A DNA stretch of 64,000 nucleotides from a bacterium (GTDB lineage Bacteria > Myxococcota_A > Bradymonadia > UBA7976 > UBA1532), in the NCBI GenBank assembly GCA_030427205.1, contig JAUHXC010000002.1, forward strand, positions 186,001 through 250,000. Reading direction: 5' to 3'. The position numbers and the translations under genes were made by a program. Below the pieces are notes generated by a model that ran no database searches, was not told where the DNA came from, and was given only the letters and a program-made list of their open reading frames with translations. Below, piece by piece: positions 45,639-57,500 of the stretch. Position 1 is the stretch's first letter, and each line of letters begins with the position of its first letter.

Positions 45639-48299
45639 TCAGCGTCGGTGGGCGAAGACCGCGAGCAGCGCGCCGACGAGGCTCGCGCCGGCCAGTCCGG
45701 CGGCGATCGGCAGCGAGACGGGCTCTCCTCGGCTCGCGATCCACCCCCACCACGCCGCGCTGATCAGGGCGACGAGCGCGCCCTGCCACCGCGCGGAGCG
45801 CCAGCCGGCGTGCAGGCCGACCGCGCCCAGCGTCCACAGCGCGCCGATGGCGTACAGCAAGGGCATGCCGAGCAGACCGGCCGCCGCGACGTGACCCAGG
45901 CTGCCCGCGTCGGCCACGAGCGCCGCCGACAGGTTCGGTCGCCGGATCTCGATCGGTCGGCGGGGATCGAGCTCGGGCAGCAGATCGGTCTCGCCGAAGT
46001 CGTGCGCGGTTTCGGGCCGCTGTTCAGGATCGGGCGTCCAGGCCGGCAGCTCTGGATCCGGCTGGTGGATGTCGTGCGCTTCGGGGGCGGGCTCGCGGAG
46101 GTCGGCGACCGTCGGCGCCTCCGGCGGAGCCGACGCGGGCTCGCTGTCGGCCGCTGGCGGCAGCGACGTGCGGCGTTCGCGCACGGCACGCAGCTCCTCG
46201 GCCAGCCGCGCCTCCTCCGCCGCCAGTCGTGCGCGACGCTCTGCCTCGCGACGCGCCTCTTCGGCTTCGCGGGCCGCTTGCGCTTCGATGTGACGCCGAT
46301 GCGCCTCCGCCTCGCGGGCTTCGCGCTCCTCGGTCGCCCGGCGCGCCGCGGCCTCGGCCTGTCGCGCCCGGCGCTGCTCGGCCCATTGGCGCGCTTCGGC
46401 GAGGCGGGCCTCTTCGGCGGGCTGAGCGGTATCTGCGGCTGGCGCGGCCTCGCCGTGAGCAGGCGCCGAGGCCGCGATGACCGGGTCTGCGTCGCTGGCG
46501 TCCGCGCTCGCGTCGGACTGCTCGGCTGCCTGCGCCGCTTCGGCTTCGCGGGTCGCTTCGGCCTCTCGGGCGACGCGCTCTTCTTCGGCCTCGCGGGCGA
46601 GCCGGGCCTCCTCGGCTGCGCGTGCGCGCTCGGCCTCGCGGGCGATGCGCTCCTCTTCGGCCTCACGGGCGATGCGGGCCGCTTCGGCTGCGCGTGCTCG
46701 CTCGGCCTCACGGGCCGCTTCGGCCTCTCGGGCGACGCGCTCTTCTTCGGCCTCACGGGCGATGCGGGCCTCTTCGGCTGCGCGTGCTCGCTCAGCCTCG
46801 CGGGCGACGCGCTCCTCTTCGGCTGCACGGGCGATGCGGGCCTCTTCCGCCTCGCGAGCGAGCCGGGCCTCTTCGGCCTCGCGGGCGACGCGCTCCTCTT
46901 CGAGGCGCTCGGCCTCGGCGGCGAGCCTGGCCTTCTCCTCCCGGGCCATCCGGGCTGCGTCGCGCCGGGCGATCGCCTCGGCCTCCTCCGCCTCGCGCGC
47001 CCGCCGACGGGCGTCTTCCGCGGCCATCGCTTCGGCCGCGAGGGCTTCGGCGCGGGCCCGGACCGCCTGCAGCTCGGCCTCGCGAGCAGCGGCCTCGGCC
47101 GCCTCTCGGGCCGCGGTCGCCTCGGCAGCCGCCCGGGCTTCGGCTTCGCGGCGGGCGGCCTCTTCGGCAGCCTGGGCGCGGGCCAGGGCGGCCAGCTCAT
47201 CGTCCGCCGGCACATAGTCGGCCAGCGGTCCACCGGGCAGCGCGGCGAAGCGGCCGGCGCTCTCCTCGCCGTCGGGCACCGCCACGAACCCGTGAATCCG
47301 CCCCGGACCGCGCCAGATCTCCTGATGCGTCCGGCTGGGCCGGTGCAGGGCGTGCAGGGCGGCGCCGAAGTCGTCGTGGGTGCCGTAGAGCACCCAGCCG
47401 TCACGCAGGCAGGTCACCAGATCGGGGCCGAGCCCGGGGGCGTCCTCGACGAGCGCGATGACATCGTCGATCTCCGCGTCGGCCCACCAGATCTGGCCGT
47501 CGGCGGCATAGACCGCGCCGGCGCCATCCGGATCGGGCGCGAAGGACTCGATCTTGTCGTGGGCGCGCCAGAAGGTGCGCGGCGGCTGCCCCGTGAGCGG
47601 CTTGCGCGCGAGTCGCTGCCGGCCGGCGAGGATATAGCTGAAGTACAGCATCCGGCTCGCGGGGCAGTACGACAGGCCGGCTTCGGCGGCGATGCGCATC
47701 GGCTCGGTGAGCACCAGCTCGCGCCTCGAAGGCGCGTCGACCTTGAGCGGCGCCGCCGAGTCGCCGGGTACGTCCACGTCGAGCACGACGGCCTGATAGA
47801 GGCCACCGGCGCAGCCGCGCAGGTAGAAGATCTGCTGGCCGCCCGGCGCGAAGACCGGCGAGACGAGGCCCAGCCGCTCCGGGTTGCCGACGCCGGCGAG
47901 CAGCGTCTGCGCTTCACTGTCCAGCGGGTGCTCGGGGTCGAAGGCGAAGACGAAGACCTGGCGCAGCAGCGCCGCGCCGAGCGTGGCTTCGGCGACCAGA
48001 CGCTTGCCGTCCAGCGAGAAGGTCACCCCGTGCAGGTGCCACTCGGGATCGAGCGACGCGGTCAGCCAGCGCACCGCCCCGCGTTCGAGATCGACGAGGG
48101 CCACCCGCGTCGTATCCCGGCCGGCGGGCGCCGACTCGGCGAGCACCGCGGCCACGAGGCGCCCGCTCGGATCGAGCGATGCCCGATAGCCGTGCGCCTG
48201 ATCGTGCTCGATGAGGACCCGGCTCTCACCGTCGGTGAGTCGCAGCGCTTCGAGCCGCCGCCCGGCCTCGTCTGCCCGGTCGAGGATGATCCACTCCAC
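45639..48299 (-). CDS. Beta-propeller, long charged helix and membrane domain protein
   Basis: 886 residues from a GTG that lies 9 bp after the stop codon of the upstream lipoprotein gene. Residues 1-345 show propeller-like blades (TolB/WD40 type: Val-Ala-Leu-Val-Asp-Leu-Glu-Arg-Gly, Ser-Pro-Val-Phe-Ala-Pro-Gly-Gly). Residues about 365-700 are an almost uninterrupted Glu/Arg/Ala helix with repeats of Ala-Arg-Glu-Ala-Glu-Glu-Glu; a run of about 300 residues would span roughly 45 nm as a single helix. Residues 700-790 are Pro/Glu rich, and 800-886 contain three or four hydrophobic helices. No signal peptide, so the propeller is probably cytoplasmic and tethered to the membrane by the helix. Role unknown. 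Confidence 0.8.
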   Translation of the reverse strand: MEWIILDRADEAGRRLEALRLTDGESRVLIEHDQAHGYRASLDPSGRLVAAVLAESAPAGRDTTRVALVDLERGAVRWLTASLDPEWHLHGVTFSLDGKRLVAEATLGAALLRQVFVFAFDPEHPLDSEAQTLLAGVGNPERLGLVSPVFAPGGQQIFYLRGCAGGLYQAVVLDVDVPGDSAAPLKVDAPSRRELVLTEPMRIAAEAGLSYCPASRMLYFSYILAGRQRLARKPLTGQPPRTFWRAHDKIESFAPDPDGAGAVYAADGQIWWADAEIDDVIALVEDAPGLGPDLVTCLRDGWVLYGTHDDFGAALHALHRPSRTHQEIWRGPGRIHGFVAVPDGEESAGRFAALPGGPLADYVPADDELAALARAQAAEEAARREAEARAAAEATAAREAAEAAAREAELQAVRARAEALAAEAMAAEDARRRAREAEEAEAIARRDAARMAREEKARLAAEAERLEEERVAREAEEARLAREAEEARIARAAEEERVAREAERARAAEEARIAREAEEERVAREAEAAREAERARAAEAARIAREAEEERIAREAERARAAEEARLAREAEEERVAREAEATREAEAAQAAEQSDASADASDADPVIAASAPAHGEAAPAADTAQPAEEARLAEARQWAEQRRARQAEAAARRATEEREAREAEAHRRHIEAQAAREAEEARREAERRARLAAEEARLAEELRAVRERRTSLPPAADSEPASAPPEAPTVADLREPAPEAHDIHQPDPELPAWTPDPEQRPETAHDFGETDLLPELDPRRPIEIRRPNLSAALVADAGSLGHVAAAGLLGMPLLYAIGALWTLGAVGLHAGWRSARWQGALVALISAAWWGWIASRGEPVSLPIAAGLAGASLVGALLAVFAHRR
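46180..47190 (-). repeat. Coding repeats of the Glu/Arg/Ala helix
   Basis: Many imperfect 21- to 30-bp repeats encode the Ala-Arg-Glu-Ala-Glu-Glu helix. DNA-level similarity among units suggests expansion by slippage or unequal exchange. Confidence 0.7.
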
Positions 48300-48320
48300 C
48301 GGCTCGACTCACTCCACCGG
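48292..48320. repeat. 11-bp direct repeat with 18-bp period at a stop/start junction
   Basis: CACTCCACCGG occurs at 48292-48302 and 48310-48320. The minus-strand TGA of the upstream lipoprotein gene overlaps one copy and the GTG start of the propeller/helix gene lies in the other. Confidence 0.75.
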
Positions 48321-49754
48321 CCAACCGTCGAGCGGCTGCGGCTCGGCGCCGATGAGCAGACACGCGCTGTACGACTCCGACTCGCCGTCGCCGTCGAGAT
48401 CCTGATCCAGGTTGAGCAGGTTGGGCAGAATCGGCCGGAACTGGCGCAGCGGCCCACAGAACTCGGGCTCCGGATCCTGCGCGGCGCAGCCCGCTTCGAG
48501 GCCGTCGAGCGCCGCCTGCAGGTCGACCTCGGTCACCGCGCCCCACAGGACGCCGTTCTCGAGGGTGAAGCCGTCGTTGTCGTCCACCGAGACCTGTCCG
48601 CGGATCTCGGCGTTGGAGAACGCCAGGGTCAACTCGACGCCCTGAACGACCGGCACGTCGAGCGAGAATACGCCGGGCTCGGTGCGCAGCTCGCTGTCGC
48701 GGACCCGCGAACGGGGGAAGAGGATCACCGGCCGGCCCTGATCGTCGATGGCGGTGTCGTCGATGACGAAGCCGCCGCCGTCGGCGACCCGCGCGGTGAG
48801 CACGGCGAGGTCGAAGATGCCCACATCGCCCGGCGGCTGCAGCCCCGCGGCGCTGATGAACAGGTTGAGCCCGCGGTTCTGCACCGCGCCGGCGAGGCCG
48901 TCGTTGGCGATGGCCCCGATGATGTTGAGCGCGTTGTCCGGCTCGCCGTCGCCGTTGTTGTCGGGGCAGACGACGTTGTCCGGCGTGGTGATCTCGAGCC
49001 GGTTGAGCCGGCCCACTGCGACGCTGCACGAGGCGTCGACCCCGTCGCAGTTCTGGTCGATGCCGTCGCCGCAGACGTCGGCGATCAGCGGCCCGGTCGT
49101 CGGGCGCTCGTCGTTGCAGTCGTTGAGATCACAGACCAGCCGGCACTGCTCGGGATCGTCGAGCGGGCAGTCGTCGCCGCAGGCGTCGAAGCCGCAGGCC
49201 GGCGCCAGGTCGCCGTCGAGATCGAAGTCCTCGTCGACGATGCCATCGCAGTCGTTGTCGAGCCCGTCGCAGGCCTCGACCGGCTCGGGCTGACCCACTT
49301 CGGCCGGACAGAACGTCGCGCTGCCGTCCTCGGTGCACTGCTTGCGCGCGACGGCGCGGCAGCTGCCGATGCCCGCGCTGCAGACGTCGTCGACGCCGTA
49401 GCCCTCGTCGACGAGCTCGTCGCAGTCGTCGTCGTCGCCGTTGCACCGCTCGGGGCTGGGATTGCACGGCTCGGGCGCCATGTCGGGCATCGCGTCGGGG
49501 TCGGGCGGCGCCATGTCGGGTTCGGGTGGCGCCATGTCGGGTTCGACCGCCATGTCGGGGTCGGGCGGCGCCATGTCGGGGTCGGGCTGCGCCATGTCGG
49601 GGTCGGGCGCCGCGTCGGGCTCCTGGTCCGGCTCGGCGTCGCGCACCATGATCATGTCGGGCACGATCTCGTCGGGCTGAGTGGCGTCGTCGTCACACCC
49701 GACGACGCCGCTGATGGCCAGCGAAGCGATGAGCAAGGGGAAGATGCGGTTCAT
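48309..49754 (-). CDS. MopE-like Cys-rich lipoprotein with PDMA linker
   Basis: 481 residues. Lipobox Val-Val-Gly-Cys, then a low-complexity linker (residues about 35-95) of Pro-Asp-Pro-Asp-Met-Ala repeats. Residues 97-255 carry Cys motifs: Cys-Asn-Gly-Asp-Asp-Asp-Asp-Cys-Asp and Cys-Asp-Gly-Leu-Asn-type loops (Cys-Asp-Gly-Leu-Asp-Asn-Asp-Cys-Asp), and Asn-Cys-Asp-Gly-Val-Asp. Residues 260-480 are an unrecognised beta-rich domain ending in Asp-Leu-Asp-Gly-Asp-Gly-Glu. Surface lipoprotein, possibly calcium binding. Likely cotranscribed with the FGE-like lipoprotein upstream (38-bp gap) and the propeller/helix gene downstream. Confidence 0.85.
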   Translation of the reverse strand: MNRIFPLLIASLAISGVVGCDDDATQPDEIVPDMIMVRDAEPDQEPDAAPDPDMAQPDPDMAPPDPDMAVEPDMAPPEPDMAPPDPDAMPDMAPEPCNPSPERCNGDDDDCDELVDEGYGVDDVCSAGIGSCRAVARKQCTEDGSATFCPAEVGQPEPVEACDGLDNDCDGIVDEDFDLDGDLAPACGFDACGDDCPLDDPEQCRLVCDLNDCNDERPTTGPLIADVCGDGIDQNCDGVDASCSVAVGRLNRLEITTPDNVVCPDNNGDGEPDNALNIIGAIANDGLAGAVQNRGLNLFISAAGLQPPGDVGIFDLAVLTARVADGGGFVIDDTAIDDQGRPVILFPRSRVRDSELRTEPGVFSLDVPVVQGVELTLAFSNAEIRGQVSVDDNDGFTLENGVLWGAVTEVDLQAALDGLEAGCAAQDPEPEFCGPLRQFRPILPNLLNLDQDLDGDGESESYSACLLIGAEPQPLDGWPVE

Positions 49755-49791
49755 GTGTCGATTCCTCCGGGGCGGTCACCCCACAATGCCA

Positions 49792-51693
<1,902 letters not shown>

Positions 51694-51870
51694 GCTTGCA
51701 AACTCCCCAGATTGTGCTCGGCCTCATCCTCCCCAGGCGGGCCGGGCCCATCAAGTCGGCCGGACATCGGCCGGGGCCGTCGACCGAAGTGGCGTTCGGC
51801 GGCCCGAGCCCGCATCATTCGCACTCACGCCGATCAGACGCAACCCGTCGCCGGGAAAATGAGGAGAACA

Positions 51871-52818
51871 ATGCATCGCTTCGCGCTGTTGGGGGCTGCG
51901 GGATACGTCGCGCCGCGGCACATGAAGGCGATCCACGACACCGGCAACGCGCTGGTGGCCGCATGCGACCCCTACGACGGCGTGGGCATCATCGACCGCT
52001 ACTTCCCCGATTGCCGCTTCTTCACCGAGGTCGAGCGCTTCGATCGGCACCTCGAGAAGCTGCGCCGCCGCGCCGACGCGCAGCCGGTCGACTACGTCAG
52101 CATCTGCACGCCCAACTACCTGCACGACGCCCACTGCCGACTCGCGATGCGCATCCACGCCGACGCCATCTGCGAGAAGCCGCTGGTCATCAGCCCGTGG
52201 AACCTCGACCAGCTCAGCCAGCTCGAGGCGGAGTACGGCAAGCGGGTCTACACCGTGCTGCAGCTGCGGCTGCACCCCGAGGCGTGCCGACTCAAGGCCC
52301 GGGTCGAGGCGACACCCGACGCCCCGTTCGACGTGGAGCTGACGTACATCACCCGGCGCGGGCCCTGGTACCACCAGTCGTGGAAGGGCCACGAGGAGAA
52401 GTCGGGCACCCTCGCGATGAACATCGGGATCCACTTCTTCGATCTGCTGCTGTGGCTCTTCGGGCCGGTGAGCCGATCCGAGGTGCACCTGCGCGAGCCC
52501 GACCGCATGCGCGGCGTGCTCGAGCTGGGCCGGGCCCGGGTGCGCTGGTTCCTCTCGATCCGGGCGCAGGATCTACCCGGCGGCTACGTCGAGAGCGGGC
52601 GACACGCCCACCGCAAGCTGGTGCTCGGAGACGACGCGTTCGACTTCTCGGCGGGCTTCGACGACCTGCACACCCGGAGCTACGCCGAGGTGCTCGCCGG
52701 CCGCGGCTTCGGGATCGACGACGCGCGTCCTTCGGTGGAGTTGGTGCATCAGATCCGCACGGCGGCGATCAGCCGTCCGCCGAGCCGGGCCGGGTTCACG
52801 CGTAGATCGGAAGACTGA
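51871..52818 (+). CDS. wlbA: WlbA-like UDP-GlcNAcA 3-dehydrogenase
   Basis: 315 residues; GAGGAGA lies 4 nt before the ATG. Gfo/Idh/MocA fold with Gly-Ala-Ala-Gly-Tyr-Val-Ala-Pro-Arg-His-Met-Lys-Ala-Ile-His-Asp-Thr-Gly, Ser-Ile-Cys-Thr-Pro-Asn-Tyr-Leu-His, Cys-Glu-Lys-Pro-Leu (catalytic Lys) and Asn-Ile-Gly-Ile-His-Phe-Phe-Asp-Leu-Leu. The opening stretch is near-identical in pattern to Bordetella/Pseudomonas WlbA/WbpB, which oxidises UDP-N-acetylglucosaminuronate at C3 for 2,3-diamino sugars of O antigen. No WbpE/D/A partner genes flank it, so it is an orphan here. Divergent from the FGE-like lipoprotein. Confidence 0.9.
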   Translation: MHRFALLGAAGYVAPRHMKAIHDTGNALVAACDPYDGVGIIDRYFPDCRFFTEVERFDRHLEKLRRRADAQPVDYVSICTPNYLHDAHCRLAMRIHADAICEKPLVISPWNLDQLSQLEAEYGKRVYTVLQLRLHPEACRLKARVEATPDAPFDVELTYITRRGPWYHQSWKGHEEKSGTLAMNIGIHFFDLLLWLFGPVSRSEVHLREPDRMRGVLELGRARVRWFLSIRAQDLPGGYVESGRHAHRKLVLGDDAFDFSAGFDDLHTRSYAEVLAGRGFGIDDARPSVELVHQIRTAAISRPPSRAGFTRRSED

Positions 52819-52855
52819 GGGCCGGCCCGCCCACCGTGACCGCGGGGAGCGTGCC

Positions 52856-54463
52856 ATGCAACCGTCACCGGGCCACCGGGTCCATCGTATCGGGGCCGCC
52901 GCCGTGTGGGCCTGCCTTCTGTGCGCCTGCGTCGCCGAGGAGCAGCCGGCGGCCAACCCGCCCATCGTCCTCGAGCCGCGGGCCGACGCCATCATCGATG
53001 ACGCCGAGGCGTCCGACGCCGGCGCCGGGCCGGATGATCCCGATACGTCGGCGGCAGACGCGGCCCTCGACGCGGTGGCCTGTATCGGGTCGAGCTGCGA
53101 CGAGACGCTGTGCTCGCCGGAGAACCCGTTCGGAGACTGCCCCGCCGAGGCCACCTGTCGCGGCGGGGCATGCGTCGTCGTCGACTGGCAGCCCGAGCCG
53201 TTCGATCGAGACGCGATCGAGCGCGATCTCGAGACGATCTGGGCCCGGGTCGATGAGAACTACGCCGCTTTCGAAGCCAAGACCCTCGACTGGCCGAGCA
53301 TCCGCGAGATCTATCGAGCGCGGCTCGCACAGGCGATGAGCCGGGCCGAAGCGATCTGGATCATCGTGCAGATGGTCAGCGAGATCGGCGACGGCCATAC
53401 GTTCGCCGCCGAGATCGAGTCGTGCGCGACGGCGCTGCCCTACGTGCAGAACGTGAGTGACCTGGGCGCCTGCCTGGACGAAGACGAGGCCGGCGTCTTC
53501 GTATACGACGCGCAACCGGGCAACCGGACGGGGCTGCAGGTCGGCGATCGGCTCATCGGCATCGACGGCCGCTCCGCCGAAGACGCGGTGCGCGATCGCC
53601 TGGCTCAGCCGCGCTGCACGATCTCGGCGTCATCGCCCGCCATGGCGCGACGGGCGGCGCTTCACAGCCTGCTCTACCGTGGACGCGACGGCGAGCTGCT
53701 GCACATCGAGCGCGCCGTCGACGGCCGCGCCGAGCGAATCGATCTGGTCGCCGCCCGTGAGGACGCGCTTCGCGGGTGCGATGGGCGGATCGAGCCCGCG
53801 GGGCTGGCGGACTACGGCGCCGGCGTGCGCGCGGGGCGCCTGGGCGACGACGCGTTCTACATCTGGTTCCCCTTCTTCGGCAGCTTCGACGCGCGCGGCG
53901 CGCTGGTCGACGGCCCGATTCTGGAGAGCCTGCGCAGCGCGATGCGCGACGCCCTGGATGCGCCGGGCCTCGTGCTCGATCTGCGCAGCAACGGCGGCGG
54001 GTATCCCAGCGTCTACACCGCGCTGGCGTCGTGGCTCTACTTCGAGGAGACGCCGCTGTTCGGGTGTAGAAACAAGATCGGGCCCGGCCGGGACGACTTC
54101 GGGCAGCCCTACACCCTCACGGCGTTTCCCGATCCGTCGTTGGGCTTCGATGGGCCGGTCGCGGTGCTGATCAACGCCCGCACGTTCAGCGCCGGCGACT
54201 TCGCCAGCGGGTTCCTCGGCTGGACCGGGCGCGCGGCCACGTTCGGCGAGCCCTCGGGCGGCGGGTTCGGCTCCGCCGGCACGGTGGACGCGGGCGAGGC
54301 GTGGAGCGTCGGCGTCAATACGACGGCGTGCTTCGATCTCGAGGGCACCCTGCGTGAAGGCAATCCGCCGCCCGTCGACTTCCCGGTCGGTCCGACCGCT
54401 GCGGCCGCGGCTGAGGGTCGAGACGCGGTGATCGAGGCGGCGCTCGACTGGCTGCGAGAGTGA
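52856..54463 (+). CDS. S41-family (tricorn-like) protease lipoprotein
   Basis: 535 residues. Lipobox Leu-Cys-Ala-Cys, an Asp/Ala-rich spacer to residue 75 and a short Cys-rich segment. The N-terminal helical part has Gly-Asp-Gly-His-Thr (residues 178-182), the His motif of tricorn-type S41 proteases. A PDZ-like segment follows with Gly-Leu-Gln-Val-Gly-Asp-Arg-Leu-Ile. The catalytic core has Leu-Asp-Leu-Arg-Ser-Asn-Gly-Gly and the nucleophile Ser in Arg-Thr-Phe-Ser-Ala-Gly-Asp. The Lys of CtpA-type dyads is not seen after Thr-Phe-Gly, favouring the tricorn-type triad. Predicted outer-surface or periplasmic peptidase. Convergent with the giant TPR gene. Confidence 0.88.
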   Translation: MQPSPGHRVHRIGAAAVWACLLCACVAEEQPAANPPIVLEPRADAIIDDAEASDAGAGPDDPDTSAADAALDAVACIGSSCDETLCSPENPFGDCPAEATCRGGACVVVDWQPEPFDRDAIERDLETIWARVDENYAAFEAKTLDWPSIREIYRARLAQAMSRAEAIWIIVQMVSEIGDGHTFAAEIESCATALPYVQNVSDLGACLDEDEAGVFVYDAQPGNRTGLQVGDRLIGIDGRSAEDAVRDRLAQPRCTISASSPAMARRAALHSLLYRGRDGELLHIERAVDGRAERIDLVAAREDALRGCDGRIEPAGLADYGAGVRAGRLGDDAFYIWFPFFGSFDARGALVDGPILESLRSAMRDALDAPGLVLDLRSNGGGYPSVYTALASWLYFEETPLFGCRNKIGPGRDDFGQPYTLTAFPDPSLGFDGPVAVLINARTFSAGDFASGFLGWTGRAATFGEPSGGGFGSAGTVDAGEAWSVGVNTTACFDLEGTLREGNPPPVDFPVGPTAAAAAEGRDAVIEAALDWLRE

Positions 54464-54535
54464 CGGTCAGAGCGACCGCGCAGGTCGCCCTCGCTGGCGC
54501 GCCGATGAGGCCGGCTCGCCCACGGCGACGGTCGG

Positions 54536-57500
54536 TCAGCCGCCCTGCCCGACCGCGCACAACTCCGAGCGCAGCGTGGCGTAGGTCGAGCTGGTGGCGA
54601 ACCGGGCGAGATCGGCCAGCGCCGGCGGCGTCGCGGTGCCTTCGACCGTGCGGGCCAGCGCGCGGGACGCCGGGCCGACGCCGCCCGCCGCGAGCAGGCC
54701 GACCCGGTGGCTGGCCGCGATCACCGCCCGCGCCTGGCTGACGATGCCCGACAGCATGCCCACGAGGCCGTCGATCGCCGTGGCCACCGCCGGCTGGCGC
54801 AGCGCGTCGCCGTAGCGCGGGCGCAGCCGCAGCGCCTGGGCCTTGAGTCGGGCGTCGAGCTCCCCCTTGATCGGGTGTCCGGCGCAGGTGGCGATGGCCC
54901 TGACCCGCCGCTCGAGCGCCTCGGGCGCCCAGCGGCTGACGACATCGACGCCATCCCGCGCCAGATCGAGCCCCGAGGCCAGGAAGAACGCGCGCTCCGG
55001 CGGCGGCAAGGCCGCCAGGCGCGCCGATCCGATCAGGCGCAGGCCGACCCGCTGGCAGACCGCAAGAGGCAGCGGCGCCAGTTCGAATGACAGCACGACG
55101 CCGATGTGGGCGCCGAGCGCGCGCGCTTGCCGACTCAGCTCATCGGGCGCGGCCTCCGACGGCGGGCGTGGGCCGAAGATCGCCGGTACGGCGCCGGCGA
55201 TGGTGCGCAGGTGGCCGATGAAGTCGCGATCCACCTCGCCCCAGAGGCGCTGACGCACCTCGTCGGGCAGCGGGGCCGACAGCGGGCGTACCGCGTCGCC
55301 CGGCCCGCCGAGCAAGCCGGTGTCGTCCTGGTCGGCCACGCCCGCCGCGACCCGCAATCGAGCGATCTCGCCGGCGGTGTCCAGCTGCCCCGCCCGCACC
55401 AGCTGCCGCCGCAGGGCTCTGAGGTGGGCGGCGTCGAGCGGGGCGCGCGCGAGCAACCAGCGCAGCTGCTCGATCGCCTCTCCGCTGTGCTCGTCCTGCC
55501 GCCCGAGCGCCTCGGCGAACAGCGTGCGCAGGGGCCCGTCGTCCGGGCGCGCGCCGACCGCCGAGCGCAGCGTCTCGATGAGCTCGGCGGGATCGGTCCC
55601 CTCGGCCAGCGCCGCCTCCGCCACCCGCTGACGCAGCCGGGCCACGAGCTCGCTGCGCGGGTCGGCCACCGCGAGCGCCTGCTGCAGCGCGGCCCTGGCC
55701 CGTGAGGGGCGACCGGCGTCCAGGCAGGCGTCGGCCAGCGTCTCGAGCAGCCGCGGATCGTCGGGCACGTCCTCCACCGCCGCCTCGAGCCCGGCGATGG
55801 CGGCGTCGAGCCGGCCTTCGTCCAGGTCCATCCGGGCGATGCGTCGGCGCAGCCCCGCGCGGCGGGTTCCGGGCGCGGCGGCGTTGACCGCGCGGGCCAG
55901 CGCGACCCGCGCCTGGCTGCGATCGCCCACCGAGAGCTCCAGCTCCGCGAGCCGCTCGAGCGCGTCGACGTCTCGTGGGTCGCCGTCGAGCACCGAGCGC
56001 AGCCAGCGCCGGGCCACGTCGTGGGCGCCGAGCTTGTCGCCGTGGATCGCCGCGAGGCGGAAGCTGACCGCGCGCCGCATCCGTGGATCGGGCGAGATGG
56101 TGCGCACCCGCTCGTAGGTCGCGGCCGCCGCCGGCCAGTCCTCGAACTCCACGTAGAGATCGGCCAGCCGCTGCAGCACCGGCGGGACCTCGTCGGGCTC
56201 GACGGTCGGCACGAGCTGCTTGAGCACCCGCAGCGCGTCCCGCGGCGAGCCCAGCCGGTCGAGGTACAGCGCGATCGCTTCTTCGAGCAGCTGCCGCTGT
56301 CGATCCGGCAACGCCGTCGCCCGCTGTTCGAGCGCGCGGGCCAGCGTCTGCCAGCGCCCGTGTTGCTCGCAGATGCGGCGGACGGCGGCGGCCGCTTCGT
56401 CGTCGTGCGGGTTGCGCGCGAGCGCCGTCACGTAGTCGTCGAGCGCGTCGATGCCGGCGTGGCGATCGATCTCGCGGCTGCGGCCGGCCTCGACGAGCAG
56501 GTCGGCGGCGTTCTTGGGATCGAGGGCCGCCCGGCCCTGCATCTCGGTGATGCGGATGGCTTTCTCCCGCTCTCCGAGATCTTCGTACACCTCACGCAAC
56601 GCGCGCAGCGCGATCGGCGACCGCGGCTCGAGCTGCAGCACCGCCTCGTAGCACTGCGCGGCTTCGGCGAACTGCCCCGCAGCCCGCAGCACCCGGCCCG
56701 CCCGCAGCAATATCATGCGCCGCTCGCGGGGTTCGGAGGCGCGCTGCAGTCGTCGCTCGAGGATCTCGGCCAGCAGCTGCAGATCGCCCGCCTCGTCGGC
56801 CCAGCCCTCCATCCATTCGAGCGCTTCGCCGTGATCGGGGATCTCGGCCAGCACGTCTTCGTACGCCTCGAACGCCATACGCAGATCGTCGAGCACCGTC
56901 TCGGCGATGCGCGCCCGGCTCGAGCGGAACTCCGCCCGCAGCGCCGGCGTCGTCGCCAGCCGGGCCAGCTCGTCGTAGATGTCCACCAGGTCGCGATAGG
57001 CCCGCTGCGACAGCCGGATGCGCTCCAGGGCGAGCAGGGGCTCGACCCGATCGGGCGCGACGATCCGGATCTGTTCGAGCAGCGCGCGCGCCCGCTCGCC
57101 GTCGTCGAGTCGATCGCGATACAGGCCGGCGGCGATCTGCCCGTGAACCAAGGCCTCGGCCGGCAGCGCGGCCTGCTCACCGAGCCGCGCGTGCAGCTCG
57201 GCCAGCCGCTCGAGATCGTCGTCGGCTTCGCAGGCGTCGAGCAGCGCCCAGACCGCGTCCGGCGCGTCGCCGGCGGTCTCGATCGCCCGCTCCCAGGCAT
57301 CGGCGGCGGTCTCCGGCTGGGCCAGCGGCCCGCCGTAGAGCGCACCCAGGCGGACCAGCGCGCCGACCCGCTCGACGGGATCGAGCACCAGCTCGGTCTG
57401 CGCGACGAGCGCCTCGGTCTCGTGCTCCAGGTTGCCGGTCAGCCGGGCCAGGCGCTCGACAGCCCGGAGCGCGACGGGGTGGCCCGGCTCGACCTCGAGC

